A stretch of 20,551 bases of DNA from JARLFX01 sp036404255 (GCA_036404255.1 DASWOP010000245.1:1-20551), one strand, 5' to 3'. Positions 1 to 7,241 are shown, counted from the first letter of the stretch. The notes: generated by a model from the sequence alone, not told the origin. Made by a program: numbers and translations.

Positions 1-1538
1 AACAACTTGGTTGCAGGCTGCGAAAGCATCGCCTCGGCGTCCTGGCCGTAACGTTTTTCAAGCTGGCTGCGCCCCTGAAAACCTAACACAACAGGGTTCC
101 CATACTTGCGATTTTCCGTTACGGTAGTATGGAACTGCGGCAGTTTGTTGAGACTCGCCAACTCGTCCAGTACAAACCATACCGGCTTCGCCGTGTGGTC
201 TTCGCAATAACCCATCATGCGGAGAATGAATAAATCGAGCCAGACGGAATGAAGCGGCAAAATCTTTGCGCGATAGGCCGGTGTGGACGTGAGAAACACC
301 CAACGCTTACGCGCGGTGTACCACTCCGCCGTCGCAAAGGTCGGCCTCGTATGCTCCCACTCCGGCAACAGCTCTAAGCTGTCTGCCACCATGTTCAGGC
401 TGGCAAGTACACCCGCCCGTTGTGCTGGCGCTCCCGCATCGAGCAGCGCGGCCAGCGGCGTTCCTTTCACCGCAAACTCGATTCGAGAAGTGTCTGACAT
501 CATGCTCAGAATGTCCCTCGGCTGCGGTTGCCGTTTGAGCAGATGGGCCAGTATCCGGCGCGGCCCATCGGTAAAAAACTCTTTCTCGTACTCCTTTTCC
601 GGCAGGAACGCAGCGGCAATAGTCGCTGCTGTTTCGTCGCGGTCGATCTCGTTGCCAAGACTCCAATACGGGCAACGCTGATCCAGCGGATTGAGAATCA
701 AATCGCCACGCGCGGGCGAGTAGAACTCGCTCACAAAATCCATTGCCGGGTCGTAGACGATGGCGCTTTCTCCGCGTTCCCGCACCTGGCGAAGTAGCTG
801 CCGGATGGCGTTCGACTTCCCGCTGCCGGTGTCGCCCATCATCAAAATGTGGCTGGCTTCAAGACGCTTCGGGATGCGGTAGCTTGGGCCAAAGGGCAAC
901 CATCGCAAAAGCGTATTCTCGAAGCGCAGACGGAAGCGGATGCCGTCCGTCTTTGCGCTTCGCCACCGCAAAGCCGAGGCCAACTCCGGGCCTTTAGTCC
1001 TGCGTCCGTGACGTTCTTCCTGCTGCCGACTTCGGCCAAAACCCTGCTTCATCTGGAGCCGGAGTACATAGAGCAGCATCAGCACGGCAAGGCTGTTGAG
1101 CATCGGTCTGCCAAACAGCCACCACACGCTCACGCCATCGTAGACATACTCCTGCAATCCTTTGGCAAGCGCGTCTGCGGGCACTTTCTCCGGGGCGCTG
1201 TAAGTGACTCCACGCCAGCCGTCCGCGATGGCCTTGGGCGAGAGGCTGACAGGCAGTTTCGGGTCTGGGCCTGTGACTACATCCTCGGCGGAAGCAGGAA
1301 TCGCCTTCCGCTTGGGTGCGGTCTTCATCACCCATCGGATCGTCATTTCGCTGTGCGGCATCCCCGCCCCAACAGAGCTGGCGGCATAGGTCGTGAGGTA
1401 AACCTTTTGCAACGGCGTGAGTGTCCAGTAGAGCCATGCCGAAGCCGGGAAGATGAGCACCAGCGGCCCGACCGCAAGCCAGAAAAGGAACCAGAACAGC
1501 CGTCCCGTCCGGCCTGGGAAAGGCATGGGGCGGCTCAC
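1..1538 (-). CDS. Type IV coupling protein (VirD4/TraD-like), 3' end outside window
   Basis: Membrane-anchored ATPase that delivers the relaxase-DNA complex to a conjugative channel. About 512 codons are present and the frame stays open to the left edge. Visible features are an N-terminal hydrophobic segment (about residues 13-37), a second one near 136-160 (VWWLFGRPMLNSLAVLML), a Walker A GDTGSGKS at about 235-242, and a Walker B WFVLDELAS near 455. The region after it (QGRSQLEKRYG, QPATKL) matches TraD/TraG-type ATPases. I chose GTG at 1538 because it overlaps the stop of the upstream gene as GTGA and has a G-rich stretch before it. ATG at 1526 in the same frame is the alternative (MPFPGRTGRLFW). 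Overlap with the MobC-like gene suggests translational coupling in a mobilization operon. The family call is firm; the exact subtype (TraD, TraG, VirD4) is not resolved. Confidence 0.9.
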   Translation of the reverse strand, partial: MSRPMPFPGRTGRLFWFLFWLAVGPLVLIFPASAWLYWTLTPLQKVYLTTYAASSVGAGMPHSEMTIRWVMKTAPKRKAIPASAEDVVTGPDPKLPVSLSPKAIADGWRGVTYSAPEKVPADALAKGLQEYVYDGVSVWWLFGRPMLNSLAVLMLLYVLRLQMKQGFGRSRQQEERHGRRTKGPELASALRWRSAKTDGIRFRLRFENTLLRWLPFGPSYRIPKRLEASHILMMGDTGSGKSNAIRQLLRQVRERGESAIVYDPAMDFVSEFYSPARGDLILNPLDQRCPYWSLGNEIDRDETAATIAAAFLPEKEYEKEFFTDGPRRILAHLLKRQPQPRDILSMMSDTSRIEFAVKGTPLAALLDAGAPAQRAGVLASLNMVADSLELLPEWEHTRPTFATAEWYTARKRWVFLTSTPAYRAKILPLHSVWLDLFILRMMGYCEDHTAKPVWFVLDELASLNKLPQFHTTVTENRKYGNPVVLGFQGRSQLEKRYGQDAEAMLSQPATKL

Positions 1539-1960
1539 TGCTTGCCCCCGTCCGGTCCCCCCTGGGACAGAAACTCCGCAAGCAATTTGCGGGCGTCGGC
1601 CAGTTTCCTAGTGTTGGCCTGGTCACGGATTTTGAGCACGGAATCGGGTAGCAGGTGCTTGCCTTCCGCGTTCGCCTGAGCCGTCGCGTGAAAGAGATTC
1701 AGGAGCATGTAGCGCAGTGCCGACACCTCGGCCAGCATCAACTCCGTTGGGTCTGCCGGACGCTCCCGCGCGGCTTTCAGGGCCAGCTCGCGCAGCCATT
1801 CGGCCACGGTCTTCCCTGCGCCTTCGGCGGCGGCTTCTACCTCGGCCAGTTCTTCTGGCGTGACTCTGGTTGCGATGGTTTTGGCACGGAGAACCGGACG
1901 CGCTTCGACACTCGGAGAGGCCGGAGACTGCAACGGAGCCGGGATGCGGGGAGTGCTCAT
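1535..1960 (-). CDS. MobC-like relaxosome accessory protein
   Basis: Small protein (141 aa) with a proline-rich N-terminal tail and a ribbon-helix-helix-like core: ATRVTPEELAEVEAAAEGAG, then KTVAEWLRELAL. It ends in a helical segment (LRYMLLNLFHATAQANAEG). This is the pattern of MobC/TraJ/NikA-type proteins that bind oriT and help the relaxase. It overlaps the coupling-protein gene by 4 bp (GTGA), so the two are probably coupled. I chose ATG at 1960 because the longer GTG start at 1990 adds residues unlike the family; a GAGGCGGG stretch lies about 11 nt upstream. No relaxase gene is visible; it may lie to the left of the window. Confidence 0.75.
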   Translation of the reverse strand: MSTPRIPAPLQSPASPSVEARPVLRAKTIATRVTPEELAEVEAAAEGAGKTVAEWLRELALKAARERPADPTELMLAEVSALRYMLLNLFHATAQANAEGKHLLPDSVLKIRDQANTRKLADARKLLAEFLSQGGPDGGKQ

Positions 1961-2374
1961 AGGGAAACCCGCCTCGAAAATAGCTTGCACCTTGCGATTT
2001 TGCCCGTCAAGCGCCCGAATGATGGAAGCCCTTGTCTATCAGCGCGTTTACACATTGGGCGCTGTAAGGCGCTCTGCGCGTTTACGCGCGTAAACGCATT
2101 GTCGCCACGCCGGATACACGCATTACCAAACTGCTGATTCAACGTGCGTTCACGTCGCTCGCCTAAGATTTCAAGCCGGTTTACCGGCAGCATCCCATTT
2201 GGGGGTGACGTGTCAGCCCTTACTTCCGCTGCGTAGCAGCGCTGGTTTATGCCGTTGGACTACGGCCTCCGTTTCGAGATGGCACAGCAGAACACACACC
2301 ATGCACAAGCAGCAAAAAAGCGCGGCCAACCGCTGACTCGAAAAGGCGAGTTGTACTGATGCGTACGAGCGGGC
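1961..2374. other. Gene-poor palindromic region, candidate oriT / mob operator
   Basis: This 414-bp stretch upstream of the mob genes has no convincing gene. It holds three copies of the half-site GCGTTTAC (2044-2051, 2078-2085, and inverted at 2090-2097), a GGCGCT-GTAA-GGCGCT tandem at 2058-2073, and stem-loops at 2175-2188 (GCCGG/CCGGC), 2227-2241 (CGCTGC/GCAGCG) and 2251-2266 (GCCGT/ACGGC). A 78-aa arginine-rich minus ORF (1957-2193) crosses it and ends as ATGA on the mobC start; it is probably spurious because its sequence is dictated by the palindromes. Density of inverted repeats next to mobC fits an oriT or an autoregulated mob promoter. No nic consensus was recognised. Confidence 0.4.
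2078..2097. repeat. Perfect 20-bp palindrome upstream of mobC
   Basis: GCGTTTACGCGCGTAAACGC equals its own reverse complement. A further direct half-site GCGTTTAC starts at 2044, 34 bp away (about three helical turns), which would allow cooperative binding of a dimeric ribbon-helix-helix protein such as the adjacent MobC-like product. Confidence 0.7.
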
Positions 2375-2893
2375 TTATGTTAACGGCCCGAATAGCCGCT
2401 CCAACACTTCATCTAGCGAGCCAAGTGGATCGAATCGACTGCGAGGGATGATGCGTTGGTCTGGCCGTTCGGCCTTTTTGCCTTTAGAGTTTGCCTTTGT
2501 GTGTTTGGCGACTCTCATGGTCCGGATGTCGGGCAGCGGGTGACCTGGAGGACCACCTAGCCAGCGGTAGGAATCGAGTTTCAACTCTGGGGTGACGATG
2601 ATCCAGATAATGCAGCCACTTGGCTTGTCCATAAGCTTAAGGCTGGCTGTAATACTGGCCGCCTTGCCACCCGCCATTGAGGTTTTAAATTGAATGTGTC
2701 TGACGATCTTGCCGCGACTCATTACGAGGTCGTATCCTCCGGCGTCGAACTCGGAGCGCAGCACCTCAATATTTGTCACGCGATGCAGCCACAGCCACCG
2801 CAGGGCATCGCCCACGAACACATGCTCGACAATCCTCTCGCGCAGTGTCGAGTGGAGGTAATGCGAAGTCTCTTTGCCAGTTTCGATGTCCAT
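2375..2893 (-). CDS. PD-(D/E)xK nuclease-like protein of unknown role
   Basis: 172 aa. Residues 20-75 read like the core of a PD-(D/E)xK fold: a helix with Glu23 (ERIVEHVFVGDALRWLW), then a hydrophobic strand ending EFDAGGYDLVM with Asp55, and a second strand RHIQFKTS with Gln68 and Lys70 (QxK variant). This is the arrangement of small restriction-like or homing-type nucleases, but I do not recognise the specific family. The C-terminal third is basic (KANSKGKKAERPDQR). ATG at 2893 is the start; only a weak purine stretch (GTGAGCACGG) precedes it. Strikingly, the first 27 nt of the gene and its leader are repeated in inverted orientation at 4980-5014. The gene is cargo of the mobile element, and its target or partner is unknown. 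Confidence 0.6.
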   Translation of the reverse strand: MDIETGKETSHYLHSTLRERIVEHVFVGDALRWLWLHRVTNIEVLRSEFDAGGYDLVMSRGKIVRHIQFKTSMAGGKAASITASLKLMDKPSGCIIWIIVTPELKLDSYRWLGGPPGHPLPDIRTMRVAKHTKANSKGKKAERPDQRIIPRSRFDPLGSLDEVLERLFGPLT

Positions 2894-2900
2894 CCGTGCT
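2866..2900 (-). repeat. Inverted repeat arm A (35 bp)
   Basis: Read on the minus strand this begins AGCACGGATGGACATCGAAA and ends GAGACTT. It covers the leader, ATG and first nine codons of the PD-(D/E)xK-like gene. It matches 4980-5014 (plus strand) at 33 of 35 positions. Confidence 0.85.
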
Positions 2901-3395
2901 CACTTTCTACATCTAATACTGGACATTAGCAGATATAGAAAACACCTCCATGCATAAGGCAGCGCCCAGGATGGGAAGACGGGCTACGAAAAAGGAGCCT
3001 GCTGGATTGGCAGTCTCCCAGATGATTTCTTGTTCGCTTAGGCCGTCTTTCAGTTCTCTTGCTGCGGCTTTAACGGATGTTTTTCGGCTCCCTCGCTTTA
3101 CTCGTCGGGCAAATTCCCGTTTTGGCCGTGGGTGCGATGGGGCAGTGCTGCCTTGTATGCGGCGGCGGCATCAAGCAAAATCTGGACGGAGAACAAGATA
3201 GTCAGTTCGACCAACACACTGCCAGCCCGTTCTCTTCCACGCCACGGAGGATAGATCGAGACGTGTCGCTGTGTCTGCTGGCGCTCGCCATAGGCTTCGC
3301 GCCCCTATCGGTCTTCGCGGCGGTCCTGCCTCATCAGCGGTAATATGTAGCAGTATTCTGCATAAATGAGCTTTTTAGCGATCCAAGGGAAGATT
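2901..3395. other. 495-bp stretch without a confident gene
   Basis: A plus-strand frame 3077-3343 (88 aa, MFFGSLALLVGQIPVLAVG...) has two hydrophobic segments and a CCLVC motif but no Shine-Dalgarno. Its codon-aligned antisense frame is also open and protein-like (…GSVLVELTILFSVQILLDAA…, stop near 3098) but lacks a good start. Both have similar third-position GC, so neither can be called. A further minus frame ending near 2933 (…KAAARELKDGLSEQEIIWE…) has no start codon and may be a gene remnant. The last 40 bp lead into the exported TonB-domain gene, with AAGGGAAG as its ribosome site. Confidence 0.4.
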
Positions 3396-4955
3396 ATGAA
3401 GAAGGCGCTATTGTTCGTACCGCTGGCCGTAGCAATGTCGGCCATGGGCCAGACCAACAAAGCCCATGTGTTTGTTTCAGCGATGACACCGTCTGGGCGA
3501 CCCATCACTAGTGGCCCTCTCGTCTACCAGTACCAATTCGACCGCGCCTTGGAGCGCGAGGTGAGAAAGAAGTACATTCTCGTCCCTATCAGCACTAAGA
3601 GCGCAACTCTCGGCGCACTGCTGAAGCAGGATGGATATTACTGGGTCGGTGGTTCCTTCTCGCAGGGGGTTGCCGCTGGCGACTACTCTGCCTATGCAGC
3701 CAGGCCGCGCCATCAGTTCCCCATGAATGAGGCGAAGAGGTGTGCCGCGAAAGACACGCCTGAACAGTGCGCCGCGAAGGCATTTGCCTATGTCGATGAA
3801 ATTATCCGCGAGGACAACGGCTGGGTTAAGCCCGCAGATACAACCGTCAAATACTATACCCAGAATCTGAGCGTCTTCCTGCATTACGAGGACGGGACAA
3901 CGCGCCAGAATCTCATCGTTACAAGCTGGGCCGATCACCAGGAGTCCATGGTATGCGCTCGAATCGAGAACGGGGCGGATAAGTGGATTAATCTCCCGCA
4001 GGGAGGACAGGCCAATCTTGGCGCAGTCTTTTGCCGGTCAGGTGCGAAGTCGAATGTCTTGGGCGATGGGCCTTGGATGGAATCAGGGAATTTCGTCCAG
4101 CGGAACCGGGGGCAAGCGGCATCGACCTTCAGTGCGTTCCGTAGCATGATGACGAACGATGCAGTTCAAAATGTTATGACCTGGTCCCATACGAATTTCA
4201 GTGATACGGTGATGCGTCCTGTCCAGGAAGGTACCGCGAAGGACTGGGATGATGTTCTGGCCGCACAGCAACAGTACATTGACGCCTTGCAGAAGGACCA
4301 ACAGGAGAAGGCGGGGAACGCTCCCGCCAAGTTGGCAGAGCTTCAGAAGCAGGACCAAACCCTCACCCAGCAAATTGCAGACGACGGAGCAAAGATGCAC
4401 CAGCTAGAAGTGACTCCGCTCGTGGACAAGGACAAAAATCTTGCAGCTATGCGCGCCATGGCGAGGACGAACCCAAGCGGCCTGATCGCCCTGCAACAGG
4501 CGCAAGGTAACCAAATTCAACAGGCACAAAACGACCGCACGGTACAACTAAGCCAGCTCAAGCAGGATAGCGATGCGCGTAAAGCTGAACTGCTCAAGGT
4601 GCAAGCCCAGGAGAAATTCGAACAGAGCATTCTTGCGAACCCGAATCGAACTGTAAACGCTATGAAGCCGAGTGACTTCCCCATCCCTGGACGCAAGATT
4701 GTCCCGCCTCAGTGGATGTATCAACAGGCAGCGCAAAGTACGCTTGAGGCTCAGGCGAAGAATATCCACGGTACAGTTCTGTTGTCGCTGACCGTCGATG
4801 ATACGGGACATCCCGATAACATTAAAGTCGTGCGTGGACTTGGCTACGGCTTAGACGAAAAGGCCGTGGCCGCTATGGGAGGAGCCGTGTTCTATCCGGC
4901 CATTGAAAATGGCAAGTCTGCCCCCTACGATATGCAGATTTCAGTGGCTTTCTAA
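3396..4955 (+). CDS. Exported coiled-coil protein with TonB C-terminal domain
   Basis: 519 aa. It starts with a clear Sec signal peptide (MKKALLFVPLAVAMSAMGQ). The mature protein has an unrecognised N-terminal domain (about residues 20-275) with four or five cysteines, a Gln/Lys/Ala-rich helical and probably coiled-coil stretch (about 285-410), and a TonB-C-like domain at about 440-519 (GTVLLSLTVDDTGHPDNIKV…AVAAMGGAVFYPAIENGK). Classical TonB energy transducers have an N-terminal membrane anchor; here it is replaced by a cleavable signal, so the protein is probably periplasmic and not ExbBD-driven. I chose ATG at 3396 because AAGGGAAG lies upstream and the signal peptide begins there; an ATG at 3366 in the same frame is less likely. 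The gene stands alone between the two inverted-repeat arms on the mobile element. Confidence 0.75.
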   Translation: MKKALLFVPLAVAMSAMGQTNKAHVFVSAMTPSGRPITSGPLVYQYQFDRALEREVRKKYILVPISTKSATLGALLKQDGYYWVGGSFSQGVAAGDYSAYAARPRHQFPMNEAKRCAAKDTPEQCAAKAFAYVDEIIREDNGWVKPADTTVKYYTQNLSVFLHYEDGTTRQNLIVTSWADHQESMVCARIENGADKWINLPQGGQANLGAVFCRSGAKSNVLGDGPWMESGNFVQRNRGQAASTFSAFRSMMTNDAVQNVMTWSHTNFSDTVMRPVQEGTAKDWDDVLAAQQQYIDALQKDQQEKAGNAPAKLAELQKQDQTLTQQIADDGAKMHQLEVTPLVDKDKNLAAMRAMARTNPSGLIALQQAQGNQIQQAQNDRTVQLSQLKQDSDARKAELLKVQAQEKFEQSILANPNRTVNAMKPSDFPIPGRKIVPPQWMYQQAAQSTLEAQAKNIHGTVLLSLTVDDTGHPDNIKVVRGLGYGLDEKAVAAMGGAVFYPAIENGKSAPYDMQISVAF

Positions 4956-4979
4956 GCTCAGTAGCGTAGCGCACCTCAC

Positions 4980-5014
4980 AGCACGGATGGACATCGAAAC
5001 GGGCAAGGAGACTT
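4980..5014 (+). repeat. Inverted repeat arm B (truncated gene start)
   Basis: Copy of the leader and first nine codons of the 172-aa PD-(D/E)xK-like gene, in opposite orientation. It reads MDIETGKET and then TAA at 5015-5017 (33 of 35 bases identical to 2866-2900). Similarity fades beyond the ACTT. It looks like the stump of a lost second copy of that gene, or a recombination-derived duplication. Confidence 0.8.
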
Positions 5015-5081
5015 AACATATCCCACCAATGACGGTGACCGTTATCGGTAGGATTTCCAGAGTCTAGTCCAAGCCAACCAC

Positions 5082-5942
5082 TCAGCACTCATAGATTCCA
5101 GAGAGCATTGAAAGTAACGCCGTCCGCATCGCCTCACGCCGTTCGCCATGATGCGCCTCTCGGTGATCGTTGGGACAAAGGGCCACCACATTCCTCTCGT
5201 GGTCTGCGCCCTTTTGGGATAGCGGCACGACATGATGTGTCTCAAGGTAGACTCCGCCGCCGTTCATCTTGAAGCCCTTTTGCTGGCAGAACTCGCATTT
5301 TCCACCCGCCCTCAACAACGCCGCGTCACGCACCTTGCGGTCGCGCTCCCATACCTTACCGCTCACCTCGCGTTGCTTCGGCGAATGCGCCTCAGGTATC
5401 GTGTACTGGTCAAAGTAGTGGGGAAGCATCCCTCGGGTGAGTCTGCATTCCCCGGTGGCTTGCTCGTACCGCTGTATTTCCCACGGCTCCGGGTCAAGCA
5501 ACCGAAGGCTCATCCGGCTTGCTTTCGACTTGGCTTTGACTATATCGCGCCTGGAACCCTCGCCAACGATCAAGCGAAGTGGCAGTCCTTCGGCAAATGC
5601 CAATGCAATCGCCTTGTCCATTCGGAAGGCTCGCTTCGAGATTGCGCCTCGCACACTCGGAGGCAAGACGGTTGAGTACCTTACGCTCTCGGCGTACGCG
5701 CGGGGGTTGAGGTCACACCACACCTTCCCATTTTGTTCCTTAATTTCATCATGCCAAACATTCAAGACGACCACGCCAGCTTCGATGAAGGCCCATTCAT
5801 AGCAGTACGCGGGGTTGGACGCCGGATACTTTACCGGCCCGTTGTTCGACTCCTCCCATCGCTCGATATTGCCACCGGCGGACTTCACCAGATCCATGAC
5901 CTTCTGGTTGCTACGCGGCTTCAAATTCTCTATGACGCTCAA
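5082..5942 (-). CDS. HNH endonuclease
   Basis: 286 aa. The C-terminal third is a zinc-binding HNH nuclease: KCEFCQQKG (Cys216, Cys219), LETHHVVPLS (234-242), then NVVALCPNDHREAHHG (Asn251, Cys256, His260, His264). The N-terminal 180 residues form the family's specificity or accessory domain, beginning IENLKPRSNQKVMDLVKSAG. The start is TTG at 5942: a GGAG lies 6 nt upstream and overlaps the stop of the preceding small ORF, and the IENLKPR opening matches where such proteins begin. This puts it last in a minus-strand operon with two small ORFs. Role is likely DNA cleavage, for restriction, element defence or homing; the target is unknown. Confidence 0.85.
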   Translation of the reverse strand: MSVIENLKPRSNQKVMDLVKSAGGNIERWEESNNGPVKYPASNPAYCYEWAFIEAGVVVLNVWHDEIKEQNGKVWCDLNPRAYAESVRYSTVLPPSVRGAISKRAFRMDKAIALAFAEGLPLRLIVGEGSRRDIVKAKSKASRMSLRLLDPEPWEIQRYEQATGECRLTRGMLPHYFDQYTIPEAHSPKQREVSGKVWERDRKVRDAALLRAGGKCEFCQQKGFKMNGGGVYLETHHVVPLSQKGADHERNVVALCPNDHREAHHGERREAMRTALLSMLSGIYEC

Positions 5943-5945
5943 GGG

Positions 5946-6242
5946 CTACTCCAATTCAGCTAATGGAATTGTAATCACCCGTAGCGCTGGCAGTTCGCCG
6001 TATGCACAGTGGTAGCGATGCAACAAAAGATGATGTGCCAGGCCGACATTCGCAAGACGTTCAATATGTGCGGAGACGTAGTGATTGATGAAAGGGCAAC
6101 GACTGGAGAGGATGCTTTGCGCTGCGTGGCCTTCTGCTGGTGGTTGCGTTGCGATGGTTGCGATATGCCATGACGTTTGCTCTCCTGTGCTGCCCGCGTG
6201 GGGCGAGATTGTGAAGGAGGGCTTTTCGCCTTTGACTCTCAA
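5946..6242 (-). CDS. Small hypothetical protein upstream of HNH gene
   Basis: 98 codons, unrecognised. The frame starts at TTG 6242, which overlaps the stop of the upstream small ORF as TTGA. It ends with TAG 5948-5946, only 3 nt before the TTG of the HNH gene, whose GGAG ribosome site is inside its last codons (LAELE-stop). The second half looks protein-like (HIERLANVGLAHHLLLHRYH) and is histidine-rich with no aspartate. A competing 61-aa frame (6061-6246, ATG start) overlaps it. Call rests mainly on gene order and overlap, not on homology. Confidence 0.4.
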   Translation of the reverse strand: MRVKGEKPSFTISPHAGSTGEQTSWHIATIATQPPAEGHAAQSILSSRCPFINHYVSAHIERLANVGLAHHLLLHRYHCAYGELPALRVITIPLAELE

Positions 6243-6409
6243 CCATTTTTTTTGTTGAGTGCCACCCGCTTCATGTCTTGCGCGGCGGGCAGAGGCGAGG
6301 CGGGTTCGGTCAATGCCGCGCGTTCTTCTGCGCGTTCATCGCAGTGCCAGCGGAGAGCATTGACGGGTTCCGACCGGCTCTGCCATAAAGCCGCATGAAG
6401 TGGGGGCAT
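6239..6409 (-). CDS. Small hypothetical protein (56 aa)
   Basis: Minus-strand ORF too short for usual length cut-offs. It starts at ATG 6409 (MPPLHAALWQSRSEPVNALR) and continues with an acidic/alanine-rich helix-like part (DERAEERAALTEP), ending VALNKKNG. The composition looks coding. The frame is also open upstream of the ATG back to a stop near 6500. Its TGA overlaps the TTG of the next ORF by 4 nt, suggesting a three-gene operon with the HNH nuclease. I do not recognise the family. No clear Shine-Dalgarno precedes the ATG. Confidence 0.4.
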   Translation of the reverse strand: MPPLHAALWQSRSEPVNALRWHCDERAEERAALTEPASPLPAAQDMKRVALNKKNG

Positions 6410-6585
6410 TGGATAAAAGAAGAAATTTCGGTCTACTTCCGCATGGCTTTCAGGGAGGGGCGTTGCGGGGAAGGGAAAGGCCCCGCATGGATGGGAAGCG
6501 GAAAACGCCCGGTACTATGGGCGGTTGCAGCGCGGGAAGGGCGCAGCATCCTTCCCGAAATAGTATGAAAATGGCATCTCTTCCT
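6410..6585. other. Short gene-poor stretch before higBA
   Basis: G-rich sequence between the start of the minus-strand small-ORF operon and the higBA promoter. A 57-aa plus ORF (6395-6568) is open but tryptophan/glycine-rich and judged spurious. This stretch should contain the promoter of the leftward operon; I could not identify it. Confidence 0.35.
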
Positions 6586-6614
6586 TTGACAAGTGTTAGG
6601 CTACGGGCTACAGT
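6586..6614 (+). promoter_or_regulatory. Promoter of higBA (near consensus)
   Basis: TTGACA at 6586-6591, 17-bp spacer, TACAGT at 6609-6614. The GTG start of higB is at 6622, 7 nt after the -10 box, which predicts a leaderless toxin transcript. A direct repeat GGCTAC (6599-6604, 6606-6611) lies in the spacer and -10 and could be part of the autorepression operator. Confidence 0.75.
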
Positions 6615-6621
6615 AATTCAG

Positions 6622-6912
6622 GTGAGAATACGCAACTTCGTCCATAAAGGTTTGAAGAAGCTCTACGCGGACGACGCCACAAAGGGCGTGCCTCCAGATA
6701 CGGTAGACAAGCTCCGCAAGATGCTTGCCTTTCTGGATGACATGGACGACGCGGAAGAATTGCGGATGCTGCCCTCGTGGAAGGCGCATACCTTGACGGG
6801 TGATCGCAAGGGCGCATGTAGCCTGAGCGTTACGGCCAATCGCCGGTTGACCTTTCGTATCGACACAGCCGAACGCGAGATTTACGACGTGAATTTAGAG
6901 GATTACCACTAG
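6622..6912 (+). CDS. higB: HigB-type RelE/ParE-family toxin
   Basis: 96 aa. The opening RNFVHKGLKKLYADD and the core MLPSWKAHTLTGDRKGACSL-SVTANRRLTFRI, ending DVNLEDYH, are the standard HigB (RelE-superfamily mRNA interferase) pattern; the toxin cleaves mRNA on the ribosome. GTG at 6622 is the start because family members begin just before this motif, although the frame is open to 6400. There is no Shine-Dalgarno; a near-consensus promoter ends 7 nt upstream, so translation may be leaderless. It lies 18 nt before higA, toxin first as usual for hig loci. It probably stabilises the mobile element. Confidence 0.92.
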   Translation: MRIRNFVHKGLKKLYADDATKGVPPDTVDKLRKMLAFLDDMDDAEELRMLPSWKAHTLTGDRKGACSLSVTANRRLTFRIDTAEREIYDVNLEDYH

Positions 6913-6930
6913 GCCAAAGGAGAAGAGACC

Positions 6931-7230
6931 ATGCCCATGAAGAACCCGCCCCATCCTGGGGATTTCATTCGGACGGAGATTATCGAAGCCGCAGACTTGA
7001 CGGTGACGGCGGCAGCGATAGCGTTGCGCGTCTCGCGGCCTACATTGTCCAGTCTGCTCAACGGCAAGGCAGACCTCTCCGGGGATATGGCGCTCCGTAT
7101 CGAGAAAGCCTTTGGAGTAAAGATGGACACGCTGATGCGTATGCAGTCCTCTTACGACATCGCCCAAACACGCAAGCGTGAGAATCAAATCCGTGTGCCG
7201 CGCATCTCTGTGTTGGCTGCCACGCATTAG
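6931..7230 (+). CDS. higA: HigA-family antitoxin (HTH, XRE-like)
   Basis: 99 aa. It opens PPHPGDFIRTEIIEA and contains a helix-turn-helix: LTVTAAAIALRVSRPTLSSL followed by LNGKADLSGDMALRIEKAFG. This is the HigA (VapA/VapI) signature. It neutralises HigB and, by family knowledge, represses the shared promoter at 6586-6614. AAAGGAG lies 10-16 nt upstream of ATG 6931, in contrast to the toxin, which has no Shine-Dalgarno. A perfect 7-bp inverted repeat follows 11 nt after the stop. Confidence 0.93.
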   Translation: MPMKNPPHPGDFIRTEIIEAADLTVTAAAIALRVSRPTLSSLLNGKADLSGDMALRIEKAFGVKMDTLMRMQSSYDIAQTRKRENQIRVPRISVLAATH

Positions 7231-7241
7231 TGCGAAGCGAA

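Noticed and set aside
849..1679. 276-aa plus-strand ORF
   Set aside because: It is antisense to the coupling protein and mobC, which show Walker motifs and overlapping start/stop signals; the ORF has no recognisable domains.
2042..2097. CRISPR-like or iteron array
   Set aside because: Only three 8-bp half-sites, no regular repeat-spacer unit, and no Rep or Cas gene nearby.
1957..2193. 78-aa minus ORF ending as ATGA on the mobC start
   Set aside because: Arginine-rich, no domain, and its middle is dictated by the 20-bp palindrome; kept only as a remark in the oriT candidate entry.
6395..6568. 57-aa plus ORF (MKWGHWIKEE…)
   Set aside because: An in-frame stop lies just upstream, there is no ribosome site, the composition is Gly/Trp-rich, and it overlaps a better minus-strand ORF start.
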